Source of the DNA: a virus
Reading direction: 5' to 3' (one strand)
Virus record (IMG/VR): IMGVR_UViG_3300031963_000293
Location: 1 to 43,960 of that record
Length of the DNA: 43,960 nt
The notes under the pieces were generated by a model. It worked only from the letters and a program-made list of their open reading frames with translations, was not told the origin of the DNA and ran no database searches. Below are positions 32,387 to 40,544 of the stretch, in pieces; position 1 is the first letter of the stretch, and the number at the start of each line of letters is the position of its first letter. A program made the position numbers and the translations under genes.

Positions 32387-35300
32387 TCGCACAACCAGTT
32401 CTATTCCGTTCGTCGGGCTTCACGCTCACAGCGTAGCAGGTTCTATCTTTGACGGACTTGGGTTCCCCCAAGATCATATGGACTTTGCTTATCAAAACGG
32501 AAGCGAAGCACTTGCTCTAACAGATCACGGAAACATGAACGGATTTTCTTGGCAAGTTCTACACGCTCGCAAGATGAAGGCCGAGGGTAAGGACTTTAAG
32601 CCCATTTTCGGATGCGAGGCTTACTTTGTTCCTTCTATTGCGGAGTGGCGTCAAGAATACGACCGCACTATGCTAAACAAGAAGGAAGCGTCCAAGGTCG
32701 CAGAGGACGAAACTTCTGGAACCACTATTGAGAATGAGGCTGAAACGAAGAAGGCTTCTAACAGCATTCTTTCTCGTCGTCGCCACCTTGTTCTTATCGC
32801 ACAGAACCAAACTGGTTTGAATAACCTATTCAAGATTGTTTCCGATTCTTACCGCGAAGAGAACTACTATCGTTATCCTCGCATTGACTTTGACATGCTC
32901 CGTAAGCATTCAGAAGGCATTATTGCGTCTTCTGCATGTCTTGGCGGTGTCTATGCTGGTTGTTATTGGGAGAACCGCGACAAGGGCACAGAGGCTATTC
33001 TGGACGCTATGCGCGAACTTACTCGCAACATGGTTTCTATTTTTGGCGACCGCTGGTATGGCGAACTCCAATGGAACAACATTCCCGAGCAACATTCCTT
33101 GAACCAGTTTATTATTCAAGTTTGTAAGGAGTTTGGGGTAAAACTTATCTCTACTGCTGATTCGCACTATCCAAACAATAATGCTTGGAAGGACCGCGAA
33201 CTTTACAAGCGTCTTGGCTGGCTTGGTTCTGGTCGTCCTGAATGGGCGAATGAGAGCGAACTACCTGCTTCTGTTGATGAGATCGGCTATGAACTTTACC
33301 CCAAGAACGGCGATCAAATGTGGGCTTCTTACAAGAAGTACTCTGCTCTTTGCGGTGCTTCTTATGATGATGACTTGGTGATGAACTCTATTACCGAGAC
33401 ACACAAGATCGCTTTTGAGCGAATTGAGGCTTTTGAGCCAGACACTACCGTAAGGCTTCCAAGCTTTGTTGTTCCTGCTGGTGAGACTGCTGATTCCGCC
33501 TTGGAAAAGTTCTCTATGGAGGGTTTGCGTAAGAAGGGTCTTCACACCAACAACGAATATGTTGAGAGGCTACGTTATGAGTTGGGTGTTATTGCTGATC
33601 GTGGGTTCTCAAAGTACTTCCTTACTATGAACCAGATCGCCGCTATTTCCAACGAACACATGCTTACTGGTCCCGGTCGTGGGTCTGCTGCTGGTTCTTT
33701 GGTCGCTTATGCTTTGGAGATCACCCAGGTTGATCCTATCAAGTACGATCTCCTGTTCTCACGGTTCCTCCGTGCTGACGCAACCGACTATCCAGACATT
33801 GACTTTGACGTTGCTGACCCTATGGTTATCAAGGATACTCTTATCCAGAAATGGGGAGACAACACCGTTGTTCCTATCTCTAACTGGAACACACTACAAT
33901 TAAAGTCGCTTATCAAGGACATTTCCAAACTTTACAACATTCCCTTTCCCGAGGTGAATAAGGTTACAAGTAAGATGATGTCCGAGGCTACGCCACTTGC
34001 GAAGCAGCGACACGGCATCAAGGCTGGTGTTTACACGCCGACCTTTGAGGAGGTAAAGGAGTTTTCACCCAGCCTACAAGCATTCTTGCGGAACTACCCC
34101 GATGTAGCAAACCACATTGACGCTCTACACGGTCAGGTGCGTTCTTGCTCTCGCCACGCTGGCGGCGTTGTTGTCGCGGAGAACCTTGATAACTACATGC
34201 CCCTCATTTCTTCCAAGAACGTTCGTCAAACTCCTTGGTCCGAAGGTCAGAACGTCCGACACTTGGAACCTCTTGGGTTCATCAAGTTTGATATTCTTGG
34301 TCTTTCTACACTCCGAATGATCGAAGGTGCTATTCGGCACATTCTAAAGCGTCATCACGGGGTTCAGGAGCCGACTTACAACGATATTCGTGCTTATTAC
34401 GATAAGTTCCTACATCCAGACGTTTTGGATATGAATGATAAGAAAGTCTACAAGAAGGTCTTTCATAAGGGTAAGTGGGCTGGTGTTTTCCAGTTCACCG
34501 AGAATGGAGTTCAGAAGCTTTGTAAGCAAGCAAAGCCTAACAACATTATCGATCTTTCTGCTATTACCTCTATCTATCGCCCCGGTCCTTTGTCTGCTGG
34601 CGTAGATAAGGACTACATTGAGGCGAAGGAAGCACCTTTGCTTGTGGAGTACTACAACCAAGAATACAAGAACGTAACCGAAGAAACCTACGGGTTCCTT
34701 ATCTTCCAGGAACAAATTGCCTTGCTGGCTCACAAACTCGGCAAGAACATTTCCCTTGATGAAGGCAACTCACTTCGTAAGGTTCTAACCAAGAAGGGCA
34801 CAGGAAAGACCGATAAGGTTCTTCAATCGCTTTATGACCGCTTTATTGAGGGTTGTGTTGAAAAGGGAATGACGGCCAAGGCTGCTAATGACCTTTGGGA
34901 GAAATTCAAGTTCTTCTCTGGTTATGGCTTCAACAAGTCGCACGCTGTTTGCTATTCTATTATTTCTTATCAATGCGCTTGGTTATTCACGCATTACGAG
35001 TGTGAATGGCTTGCCGCCTTCCTTGATAAAGAGCCAGAAACAAAGAAGGAGAAGGCTATTTCTATCGCCAAGTCATTTGGTTATGGAATTGAGCCTCTAA
35101 ACATCAACACTTCTGGAACTTACTGGGAGATCAGCGAGGACGGAACAAGTTTGATCCAACCTCTTACTTCTATCAAGGGACTTGGTGAAACTGCTATTGA
35201 GGAAATTTACAAGGGTCGTCCTTTCCGTAAGGTTGAGGACTTCCTATTCAACGACAAGATGCGTTATTCCAAACTAAATAAGAAGACAATTGATGTTCTT

Positions 35301-35828
35301 GTCCGGTCTGGAACCTTGAATGTTCTTATTGATAGTCGTTTTACTGGTAAGAAGCATTTCTGGACTGCTGTTGCTGTTGATCGCCCAAGAAAGCCAAAGA
35401 ACCTAGAAGAGAACATTTCTCTTTACGCACCAGAAGGAGACTTTACAACAGAAGAAGAAATTCAGTTCCTCACAGAACTAACTGGTGAGTTCCCACTATC
35501 CAAGGTTGTTTCACCAGAAACGTTGGAAAAGTTGGAAGAGAAAATGATCCCACCCATTTCCGAGTTTGACGGAAACCTACAACTTACTTGGTGTATTCCA
35601 AGAAAGATCACAGCAAAGAGAACAGCAACAGGTAAAGAATATTTCCAAGTTGAGGTTGTTGATTCCAACTCTGCTATCGTGACTGTCCGTTGTTGGGGCG
35701 TTGATGTTGCGATGGGAGATAGGTTGGAGGTCAATAAGCCTTACCTTGTGAAGCCCGACTACAACGACGAATGGGGCTTCTCAACAAGAAGAAGAATCGG
35801 TAAGTTTTGGAAGTGTTTGGCCTCATAA
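32379..35828 (+). CDS. dnaE: DNA polymerase III alpha subunit (DnaE-type)
   Basis: A 1149-residue family C DNA polymerase. An N-terminal PHP domain starts at GLHAHSVAGS and ALTDHGNMNG. The catalytic palm has the GRGSAAGSLVAYAL glycine-rich segment and P472-D-I-D475-F-D, with catalytic D473 and D475. Finger and tandem HhH regions follow (FFSGYGFNKSHAVCYS), then an OB-fold near the C-terminus (LTWCIPRKITAK). Size matches bacterial DnaE. It is probably the main replicase, working with the gp41-like helicase, gp32-like SSB and UvsX. ATG 32379 follows AGAGGA. Confidence 0.93.
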   Translation: MSDRTTSSIPFVGLHAHSVAGSIFDGLGFPQDHMDFAYQNGSEALALTDHGNMNGFSWQVLHARKMKAEGKDFKPIFGCEAYFVPSIAEWRQEYDRTMLNKKEASKVAEDETSGTTIENEAETKKASNSILSRRRHLVLIAQNQTGLNNLFKIVSDSYREENYYRYPRIDFDMLRKHSEGIIASSACLGGVYAGCYWENRDKGTEAILDAMRELTRNMVSIFGDRWYGELQWNNIPEQHSLNQFIIQVCKEFGVKLISTADSHYPNNNAWKDRELYKRLGWLGSGRPEWANESELPASVDEIGYELYPKNGDQMWASYKKYSALCGASYDDDLVMNSITETHKIAFERIEAFEPDTTVRLPSFVVPAGETADSALEKFSMEGLRKKGLHTNNEYVERLRYELGVIADRGFSKYFLTMNQIAAISNEHMLTGPGRGSAAGSLVAYALEITQVDPIKYDLLFSRFLRADATDYPDIDFDVADPMVIKDTLIQKWGDNTVVPISNWNTLQLKSLIKDISKLYNIPFPEVNKVTSKMMSEATPLAKQRHGIKAGVYTPTFEEVKEFSPSLQAFLRNYPDVANHIDALHGQVRSCSRHAGGVVVAENLDNYMPLISSKNVRQTPWSEGQNVRHLEPLGFIKFDILGLSTLRMIEGAIRHILKRHHGVQEPTYNDIRAYYDKFLHPDVLDMNDKKVYKKVFHKGKWAGVFQFTENGVQKLCKQAKPNNIIDLSAITSIYRPGPLSAGVDKDYIEAKEAPLLVEYYNQEYKNVTEETYGFLIFQEQIALLAHKLGKNISLDEGNSLRKVLTKKGTGKTDKVLQSLYDRFIEGCVEKGMTAKAANDLWEKFKFFSGYGFNKSHAVCYSIISYQCAWLFTHYECEWLAAFLDKEPETKKEKAISIAKSFGYGIEPLNINTSGTYWEISEDGTSLIQPLTSIKGLGETAIEEIYKGRPFRKVEDFLFNDKMRYSKLNKKTIDVLVRSGTLNVLIDSRFTGKKHFWTAVAVDRPRKPKNLEENISLYAPEGDFTTEEEIQFLTELTGEFPLSKVVSPETLEKLEEKMIPPISEFDGNLQLTWCIPRKITAKRTATGKEYFQVEVVDSNSAIVTVRCWGVDVAMGDRLEVNKPYLVKPDYNDEWGFSTRRRIGKFWKCLAS

Positions 35829-35850
35829 GACTATTTATTGTGAGGTCAAA
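35816..35850 (+). promoter_or_regulatory. Inverted repeat enclosing a late-type element, RBS in downstream arm
   Basis: TTTGGCCTCA (35816-35825) pairs with TGAGGTCAAA (35841-35850) over 10 bp with one G-U pair, around a 15-base loop carrying CTATTTATTG. The downstream arm contains GAGG, the RBS for ATG 35851. The upstream arm is made of the last dnaE codons, so dnaE read-through RNA would hide the site. Confidence 0.7.
35831..35838 (+). promoter_or_regulatory. CTATTTAT late-type promoter element in hairpin loop
   Basis: GACTATTTATTG lies between dnaE and the Cys-rich gene, 20 bases before ATG 35851, inside the loop of the 35816-35850 inverted repeat. Confidence 0.5.
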
Positions 35851-36264
35851 ATGATAAAAATAACATTTGCCGGTTCTTCCCCTTGCCCCAAGGCAACACA
35901 AGACCTAAAACTAAACACCGATAATAGGGATCACGCCGTAGAGGACTACCACTACGGCCCCCTAAACCCAAATGAACCTTCTATGGACTATTGGAATAAA
36001 ATAGCCAAGAAGTGGGACGCAACAGTAGAAGAAGCAAAGAAAAGCCTTTGTGGAAACTGCGTTGCTTTTGACATTTCACCAAGAATGAAGAAGTGTATGC
36101 CCGTAAATGACGAGCAGATAGAAGGTCCAGGAGAATTTGGTTATTGTTGGATGCATCAATTCAAGTGCCATTCTCGCAGGACTTGCTCTACCTGGGCTGC
36201 CGGTGGTCCAATAAAGACGGATGAAAGTTCGTTTAAGTGGCAAAAGAAGAACAAAGCCGATTGA
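35851..36264 (+). CDS. Cysteine-rich metal-binding protein of unknown function
   Basis: A 137-residue protein with eight Cys, mostly in the second half: CGNC near residue 68, a C before MPV, a CWMHQFKC stretch, then C-S-T-W near residue 111. The spacing suggests a zinc or iron-sulfur site. I have seen this WAAGGPI-ending pattern as a hypothetical protein of T4-type marine phages. ATG 35851 has its RBS in a hairpin arm and a late-type promoter element upstream, so it is probably late. Confidence 0.6.
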   Translation: MIKITFAGSSPCPKATQDLKLNTDNRDHAVEDYHYGPLNPNEPSMDYWNKIAKKWDATVEEAKKSLCGNCVAFDISPRMKKCMPVNDEQIEGPGEFGYCWMHQFKCHSRRTCSTWAAGGPIKTDESSFKWQKKNKAD

Positions 36265-36276
36265 CGTTCTCTTGAC

Positions 36277-36305
36277 TTGACCGCTGGCCTCTGCTCTGCT
36301 ATTAT
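36277..36305 (+). promoter_or_regulatory. sigma70-type promoter before the UV endonuclease gene
   Basis: TTGACC (36277-36282), a 17-base spacer and TATTAT (36300-36305). The -10 lies in the loop of the 36284-36329 inverted repeat. Confidence 0.85.
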
Positions 36306-36329
36306 AGTGGAGTAAAAACAAGAGGTCAG
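36284..36329 (+). promoter_or_regulatory. Inverted repeat enclosing a promoter, RBS in downstream arm
   Basis: CTGGCCTCT (36284-36292) pairs with AGAGGTCAG (36321-36329) over 9 bp with one G-U pair. The loop holds TATTAT; the downstream arm holds GAGG five bases before GTG 36331. Confidence 0.75.
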
Positions 36330-36330
36330 A

Positions 36331-37293
36331 GTGTCTATCATCAATTACGGTTATGCGTGCATCAACATGCAACTTTCTTATCCAACCGAGTACGGTGGAA
36401 AGCCAAAGAAGACCGAGCCTATCACTACAAACCGGTCTATGATCCGCTCTACTTTTGAGAAGCGCGGTGTCGCTTATGCTTCCCAACTTGCTCTCCAAAA
36501 CGTAAAGGATCTATTCAAGATCCTTGTTTGGAACAACCAGAACGGCTACAAGTTCTACCGAATGTCCTCGGACATTATGCCTTGGGCTTCCGACTACCGC
36601 TTTGAGCAACTGCCCGATCACGATCAAATTGTTTCTGTTCTCCGGCGTTGCGGCGAGTTTGCTGCTGCTAATAACCTGCGTCTAACGGCTCACCCTGGAC
36701 CGTTCAACAAACTTGCTTCTTCTGACGAGCGTGTTATTCAGCAGACAGTTCGCGATCTGGAAATTCACGGTTGGATCCACGACAAACTCAACCTTCCTCA
36801 AAGTCCTTGGGGTAAGATCAACATTCACGTTGGAGCAACCTACGGAGACAAGAACAAGGCAAGCGATTCATTTTGTCGCAACTTTGATCGTTTGTCCGAT
36901 TCGGTCAAGACCCGTTTGACCGTTGAGAATGACGATAAGACCAGCCTTTATTCTACTGCTGATCTTTACAACTTGATCCACAAGAAGATCGGCATTCCTA
37001 TTGTCTTTGACTATCATCACCACTCGCTATGCGACGGAGGACAAAGCGAAAGTGATGCTTTGCTTCTTGCCGCTTCTACCTGGGGAGATGTAAAGCCAGT
37101 CGTTCATTATTCCGAGAGCCGTTCTATTGAGCAAAAGAACCCAAAGATCAAGCCACAAGCACATTCCGATTACGTTCTTTCTTTGCCTAACAACCACGGT
37201 GTAGAGTTTGACTGCATGATCGAGGCAAAGATGAAAGAACTTGCTGTTGCGTCCGTTCTTCGCGCTCACAAAATTCAGACACTTTCGGCTTGA
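36331..37293 (+). CDS. uvsE: UV damage endonuclease (UvsE/UVDE family)
   Basis: A 320-residue TIM-barrel endonuclease that nicks DNA 5' of UV photoproducts. The family opening YGYACINMQLS is at the start, and LRLTAHPGPFNKL, KINIHVGATYGDK, LTVENDD, VFDYHHH and VHYSESR follow in order, with His, Glu and Asp metal ligands visible. The start is GTG 36331 behind AGAGG. T4 uses DenV for the same task, so this phage carries the alternative repair enzyme. The promoter with hairpin upstream isolates it from dnaE transcripts. Confidence 0.92.
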   Translation: MSIINYGYACINMQLSYPTEYGGKPKKTEPITTNRSMIRSTFEKRGVAYASQLALQNVKDLFKILVWNNQNGYKFYRMSSDIMPWASDYRFEQLPDHDQIVSVLRRCGEFAAANNLRLTAHPGPFNKLASSDERVIQQTVRDLEIHGWIHDKLNLPQSPWGKINIHVGATYGDKNKASDSFCRNFDRLSDSVKTRLTVENDDKTSLYSTADLYNLIHKKIGIPIVFDYHHHSLCDGGQSESDALLLAASTWGDVKPVVHYSESRSIEQKNPKIKPQAHSDYVLSLPNNHGVEFDCMIEAKMKELAVASVLRAHKIQTLSA

Positions 37294-37318
37294 CCGCCGA
37301 CCCATTCCACGCTATAAT
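37290..37318 (+). promoter_or_regulatory. sigma70-type promoter before the coiled-coil gene and dut
   Basis: TTGACC (37290-37295), a 17-base spacer and TATAAT (37313-37318), overlapping the stop of uvsE. No inverted repeat encloses this one. It would drive 37341 to about 39708. Confidence 0.85.
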
Positions 37319-37340
37319 AATAAAACAAAAGGGAGATAAT

Positions 37341-37610
37341 ATGTTTGACGAAATTGAAGATGATGTTGGTACCGACCTTGCGAGCAAGGGCGAGAAACTT
37401 GTTGAGTACATTCGCAACTTGAAGGCTATTGAGGATGCTATGGAGCCTTTCAAGGAGTCAAAGCGCGAACTGCGTTCTGACTTTGTGAAGAATGGCTTTC
37501 TTTCCAAGGAAGACATTTCTACCATTACCCGTGCTTACCGAATGTTGAAGAAGAATGAAAGCCTGGAAGACTTGGCCGAGGCTTACCAGACTCTTCGGGG
37601 TGCCCGTTGA
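37341..37610 (+). CDS. Small helical protein, possibly GapR/DUF2312-like
   Basis: An 89-residue, strongly helical and charged protein. The layout of a first helix with LVEYIRNLKAIE, a second with ESKRELRSDFVKNGFLSKED and a third with TRAYRMLKKNE then a YQTL end resembles the DUF2312/GapR family of small DNA-binding coiled coils. The match is by layout only. ATG 37341 follows GGGAG five bases downstream of that site; the frame extending back to 37290 overlaps the promoter. It overlaps dut by four bases. Confidence 0.6.
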   Translation: MFDEIEDDVGTDLASKGEKLVEYIRNLKAIEDAMEPFKESKRELRSDFVKNGFLSKEDISTITRAYRMLKKNESLEDLAEAYQTLRGAR

Positions 37611-38065
37611 TCCTGGAATATTACGCTCTACCACACGCGAGCCATTTTCCAACGCGAGCGAATCCGTCTGACGCAGGGCTAGACATTCCATTCAACCCTT
37701 CTGACGGCTCTACTGTCCGCGTTGAGCCAGGGCAGTCCGTAGTTCTGGGAACTGGTCTAAAATTTGGTATTCCACACGGCTACATGATGCAAATTATGAA
37801 CCGCTCTGGTGTTGCCGCAAAGCGAAAGCTTATTGTTGGCGCTTGTGTTGTTGATTCCGGTTATGACGGCGAGGTGTTTGTGAACCTTCACAACATCGGC
37901 CCCGACACCCAGTTTATTCAGGCTGGCGATAAGATCGCCCAGGGCGTAGTTATTCCAGTTGTTCCTGTTCGTTTCGTGGCTGCTGGCGACGACAACATTA
38001 ATAGTTGGTATCCTATTACCATTTCTAATCGCGGCGATGGTGCGCTGGGAAGCACGGGACGATGA
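37607..38065 (+). CDS. dut: dUTP pyrophosphatase
   Basis: A 152-residue trimeric-type dUTPase, converting dUTP to dUMP. The five motifs are in order: DAGLDIP (22-28), NRSGVA, GACVVDSGYDGEV with the catalytic Asp, GDKIAQGVV and the C-terminal RGDGALGSTGR. Motif 5 has ALGSTG where GFGSTG is usual. The start is TTG 37607, overlapping the previous stop; the first residues MILEYYALPH are consistent with a family N-terminus. The product dUMP feeds ThyX. Confidence 0.93.
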   Translation: MILEYYALPHASHFPTRANPSDAGLDIPFNPSDGSTVRVEPGQSVVLGTGLKFGIPHGYMMQIMNRSGVAAKRKLIVGACVVDSGYDGEVFVNLHNIGPDTQFIQAGDKIAQGVVIPVVPVRFVAAGDDNINSWYPITISNRGDGALGSTGR

Positions 38066-38373
38066 ATAGAGAACAACGAAGAGCATTATCCAGGGAAGCA
38101 GCCAAACAAGGCAACGACCCAGCACAACAAAAGATGGGAGAGCAAATAATGATGTTTAGCAAACTCCCGGATTTTTGTTTGACTTGCGAAGCCCCGTTTG
38201 ATAAGAAGAGTAAAGAAATGGCTGAAACTTGGTTTGTGGTCCAAGATAAGGGCAACGTTCGTCTTTATTGCCCCGAATGTTGGAACAAAGCCCAGCAACT
38301 TATTTCTGAATTCAAACAACACCTAGAAGGAAAGAGTAATGTTCAAGAACCTACGACAGACGATGACGTTTGA
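38062..38373 (+). CDS. Unassigned small protein with zinc-finger-like cysteines
   Basis: A 103-residue protein. It opens MNREQRRALSREAAKQG, a basic N-terminal helix common in small phage proteins. C-L-T-C (about residues 39-42) and C-P-E-C (about 70-73) could bind zinc. It overlaps the stop of dut (ATGA) and the GuaB/GuaC-like start by 35 bases. Function unknown. Confidence 0.6.
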   Translation: MNREQRRALSREAAKQGNDPAQQKMGEQIMMFSKLPDFCLTCEAPFDKKSKEMAETWFVVQDKGNVRLYCPECWNKAQQLISEFKQHLEGKSNVQEPTTDDDV

Positions 38374-39394
38374 TGATGTTTTGCTTGTGCCCCAATTCAG
38401 CGACATTGAGTCAAGAGCAGAAGTAGATATTGGAACAAAACTCAAGGACATTGTTCTAGAAGCACCTATTGTTTCCTCACCTATGGACACGGTTGTAAAT
38501 GAAGAAATGGCTGCTGCCGTTGTAATGAACGGTGGTCTTCCTATTCTTCATCGCTATAACAACCCACAGGATCAACTTGCTATGTTTGAGAAGGCAAGAG
38601 ATAAGGTAATGCTCGCTACTAATGCTCCAAGCGTTGTTATTGGTGCTGCTGTTGGAACAACACCAGAGGAACTTGCAAGAGCAAAAATGCTTTGTTTTAC
38701 TGGTGTAAATGTTCTATGCATTGACGTAGCACATGGGCATCACATCGCCGTTCGTAGAATGATAGAGAACCTTCGCGATTCTTACGGAAGTAAGATTCAC
38801 ATTATGGCCGGAAACATCGCAACAACCGAAGCATTTACCGATCTATCTAACTGGGGTGCTGATTCAGTCCGAGTCGGAGTCGGCGGCGGTTCTATCTGCT
38901 CTACTCGCATTCAGACAGGACACGGCGTTCCAACTCTACAAAGCATCTTTGACGTAGTGAATTATCAAGAATCGGCTACTCCTGCTGCTATTATTGCTGA
39001 CGGAGGCATCAGAACCTCTGGCGACATTGTAAAGGCCCTTGCCGCTGGTGCTGACGCTGTAATGCTTGGTTCTATGCTTGCTGGAACCGACGAGACACCA
39101 GGGGAAATTTATTTCAGTAATGGTAGTTATTACAAGGCTTATCGTGGAATGGCTTCCCGTGAAGCACAAACAGCGTGGAGAGGTCGTGTTTCTTCTATTG
39201 AAGGCATTTCCTCACAGGTTCGCCACAAGGGTCCAGTTTCCGGTGTGTTTGACGAAATCAAAGTAGGCATTCGTTCAGGCTTCTCTTACAGCGGAGCAAG
39301 AAACATCGTTCAATTACAAACCAAGTCAAAGTTCATTATCCAAACTCATGCCGGTCAAGTTGAGAGCAGCACGCACGTTAGGAACCTAGCATGA
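38339..39394 (+). CDS. IMP dehydrogenase / GMP reductase family enzyme
   Basis: A 351-residue TIM-barrel enzyme. It opens [14 protein letters not shown], typical of the family, and has the catalytic loop GGGSICSTR with C187 and T189, and the [31 protein letters not shown] phosphate-binding region. There is no CBS module. The flap near residue 275 ([15 protein letters not shown]) is short and lacks the Arg-Tyr pair of IMPDH, making it resemble GMP reductase in length and design. IMPDH makes XMP for GTP synthesis; GMPR goes the other way. The reaction is unresolved, so no symbol is given. Confidence 0.85.
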   Translation: MFKNLRQTMTFDDVLLVPQFSDIESRAEVDIGTKLKDIVLEAPIVSSPMDTVVNEEMAAAVVMNGGLPILHRYNNPQDQLAMFEKARDKVMLATNAPSVVIGAAVGTTPEELARAKMLCFTGVNVLCIDVAHGHHIAVRRMIENLRDSYGSKIHIMAGNIATTEAFTDLSNWGADSVRVGVGGGSICSTRIQTGHGVPTLQSIFDVVNYQESATPAAIIADGGIRTSGDIVKALAAGADAVMLGSMLAGTDETPGEIYFSNGSYYKAYRGMASREAQTAWRGRVSSIEGISSQVRHKGPVSGVFDEIKVGIRSGFSYSGARNIVQLQTKSKFIIQTHAGQVESSTHVRNLA

Positions 39395-39708
39395 GCAACA
39401 ACGGCACAACAAGTAAGAAGATAGTTTTCTACGAATCAGATAAACGTTGTGCCGATCTAAAGATCGCATTAGACCGCGATCACCTTTCACAAGCTTTATT
39501 CTTTCGCTACATTATTCAGGGCTACATAGACGGAGATAAGAACATTCTTGCCTTTATAGACAAGATAAAGACCAAGAAACTCAAAATGCCAAAAACCTGG
39601 GAAAGAGCATCCAGAGTAAAACGACAGTTGAGCGAAAAGCAAATGAGAGACTTGAATTTGTCTGATGATGAACTTATCTCCATTTTTGATATGATAGAAG
39701 AAAGTTGA
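39391..39708 (+). CDS. Unassigned small protein, possibly ribbon-helix-helix type
   Basis: A 105-residue protein with an N-terminal strand KKIVFYESD and then LKIALDRDHLSQALFFRYII and GYIDGDKNILAFI, a strand-helix-helix order seen in ribbon-helix-helix DNA-binding proteins. The remainder is basic. It overlaps the preceding gene by four bases. A transcription or DNA-binding role is possible but unproven. Confidence 0.5.
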   Translation: MSNNGTTSKKIVFYESDKRCADLKIALDRDHLSQALFFRYIIQGYIDGDKNILAFIDKIKTKKLKMPKTWERASRVKRQLSEKQMRDLNLSDDELISIFDMIEES

Positions 39709-39727
39709 GTTTTTTGAGAAATAAACG

Positions 39728-39735
39728 ACTATTTA
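39728..39735 (+). promoter_or_regulatory. CTATTTAT late-type promoter element (first of two)
   Basis: GACTATTTATTTATGTG lies 75 bases before ATG 39803. A short hairpin (CTTTCC/GGAAAG around 39752-39767) separates it from the second element. Confidence 0.5.
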
Positions 39736-39769
39736 TTTATGTGTGAAAGTACCTTTCCTATGGAAAGCA

Positions 39770-39777
39770 CTATTTAC
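39770..39777 (+). promoter_or_regulatory. CTATTTAC late-type promoter element (second of two)
   Basis: One mismatch from CTATTTAT, 33 bases before ATG 39803 and followed by the GGAGGA ribosome binding site. Two tandem elements suggest strong late expression of the acidic protein. Confidence 0.4.
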
Positions 39778-39802
39778 TTAAAGAATCGGAGGAATTAATT
39801 CT

Positions 39803-40471
39803 ATGAGCAAGAAACAACTATTGAGTGAAGGCGAGATCCGCCGCTTTATGAAGTACGCCAACCTCGGCCCTCTTACTGAAAATTTCCTATCAGAGATGGG
39901 AGATACACGCAGAGAAGGGTACCATATGGAAGAAAGTCTTTATGAAGAAGATGATATGCCCGAAGAAGGTGGAGAAGAAATTCCCGAAGAGCCTATGGGT
40001 ATGGGCGATGAAGCCGAAATGGATGATATGGGCGATGAAGAGATGGATATGGGTGGCAGCGACGTTGATGTATCTTCTGTCGTTAAAACTGCCCTACAAG
40101 ACTTAGCCCAAAAACTCAATGACGCTCTAAGTGGTGTTAAAGGCTACGAGCCAATTTCTATTGACGATAGTGGAGAAGAAATGGCTCCTGCCGAAGAACC
40201 AGAAATGGATATGGAAGAAATGCCCCCCGAAGAAGAAGAAGAAGAAGGAATGGAACCAGAAGAAGAAGAAGGGATGGAACCAGAAGAAGAAATCGTTTCC
40301 GAAGTTGCCCGCCGCGTTATGGCTCGTCTATCTGAAAGCCGCAAGCCTGCTCCCCGCGCTGCTCCTGCTCGCAAGCCTGCTCCCCGCGCTGCTCCTGCCC
40401 GTCGCTCCCGCGCAGAAGCCATTAATGAAGTTACTGACCGCATTATGAAGCGCATTCTCAAAGGTAAGTGA
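39803..40471 (+). CDS. Acidic low-complexity late protein with basic repeat tail
   Basis: A 222-residue protein in four parts: an N-terminal leader (LLSEGEIRRFMKYANLGPLTENFLSEM) with L-x-E sites at 24-26 and 29-31; a very acidic Met/Asp/Glu stretch (about 45-75 and 125-165); a short helix ending in VARRVMARL; and a basic C-terminus with two copies of RKPAPRAAPA, then NEVTDRIMKRILKG. The acid-then-base layout recalls scaffold or internal head proteins. Two late-type promoter elements precede it. Identification as a head scaffold or core protein is inference. Confidence 0.6.
   Translation: MSKKQLLSEGEIRRFMKYANLGPLTENFLSEMGDTRREGYHMEESLYEEDDMPEEGGEEIPEEPMGMGDEAEMDDMGDEEMDMGGSDVDVSSVVKTALQDLAQKLNDALSGVKGYEPISIDDSGEEMAPAEEPEMDMEEMPPEEEEEEGMEPEEEEGMEPEEEIVSEVARRVMARLSESRKPAPRAAPARKPAPRAAPARRSRAEAINEVTDRIMKRILKGK
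40340..40399 (+). repeat. Two tandem 30-bp coding repeats
   Basis: Units 40340-40369 and 40370-40399 are identical except for the last base and encode two copies of RKPAPRAAPA in the acidic/basic late protein. They are a recent duplication within the gene, not a CRISPR array. Confidence 0.9.
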
Positions 40472-40483
40472 TTTAATTTCCTC

Positions 40484-40511
40484 TTGACTCTTGGCCGCTG
40501 TGTGTTATAAT
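40484..40511 (+). promoter_or_regulatory. sigma70-type promoter with -10 as hairpin loop
   Basis: TTGACT (40484-40489), a 16-base spacer and TATAAT (40506-40511). The -10 forms most of the loop of the terminator-like hairpin at 40495-40529. Confidence 0.85.
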
Positions 40512-40529
40512 AAACACACAGCGGTTTTT
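40495..40529 (+). terminator. Terminator hairpin with a promoter -10 in its loop
   Basis: A perfect 11-bp stem (CCGCTGTGTGT 40495-40505 with ACACACAGCGG 40514-40524), loop TATAATAA, then TTTTT. It would end RNA arriving from the acidic-protein gene, but not RNA started at the promoter it contains, which lacks the upstream arm. Confidence 0.88.
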
Positions 40530-40544
40530 ATTTATGGGGTCAAG

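Noticed and set aside
36076-36498. Open frame of 140 codons on the - strand
   Set aside because: It spans the end of one + strand gene, the uvsE promoter and hairpin, and the start of uvsE. It is a shadow with no family pattern.
40340-40399. Tandem 30-bp repeats considered as a CRISPR array
   Set aside because: The two units are adjacent, without spacers, and are in frame within a coding sequence.
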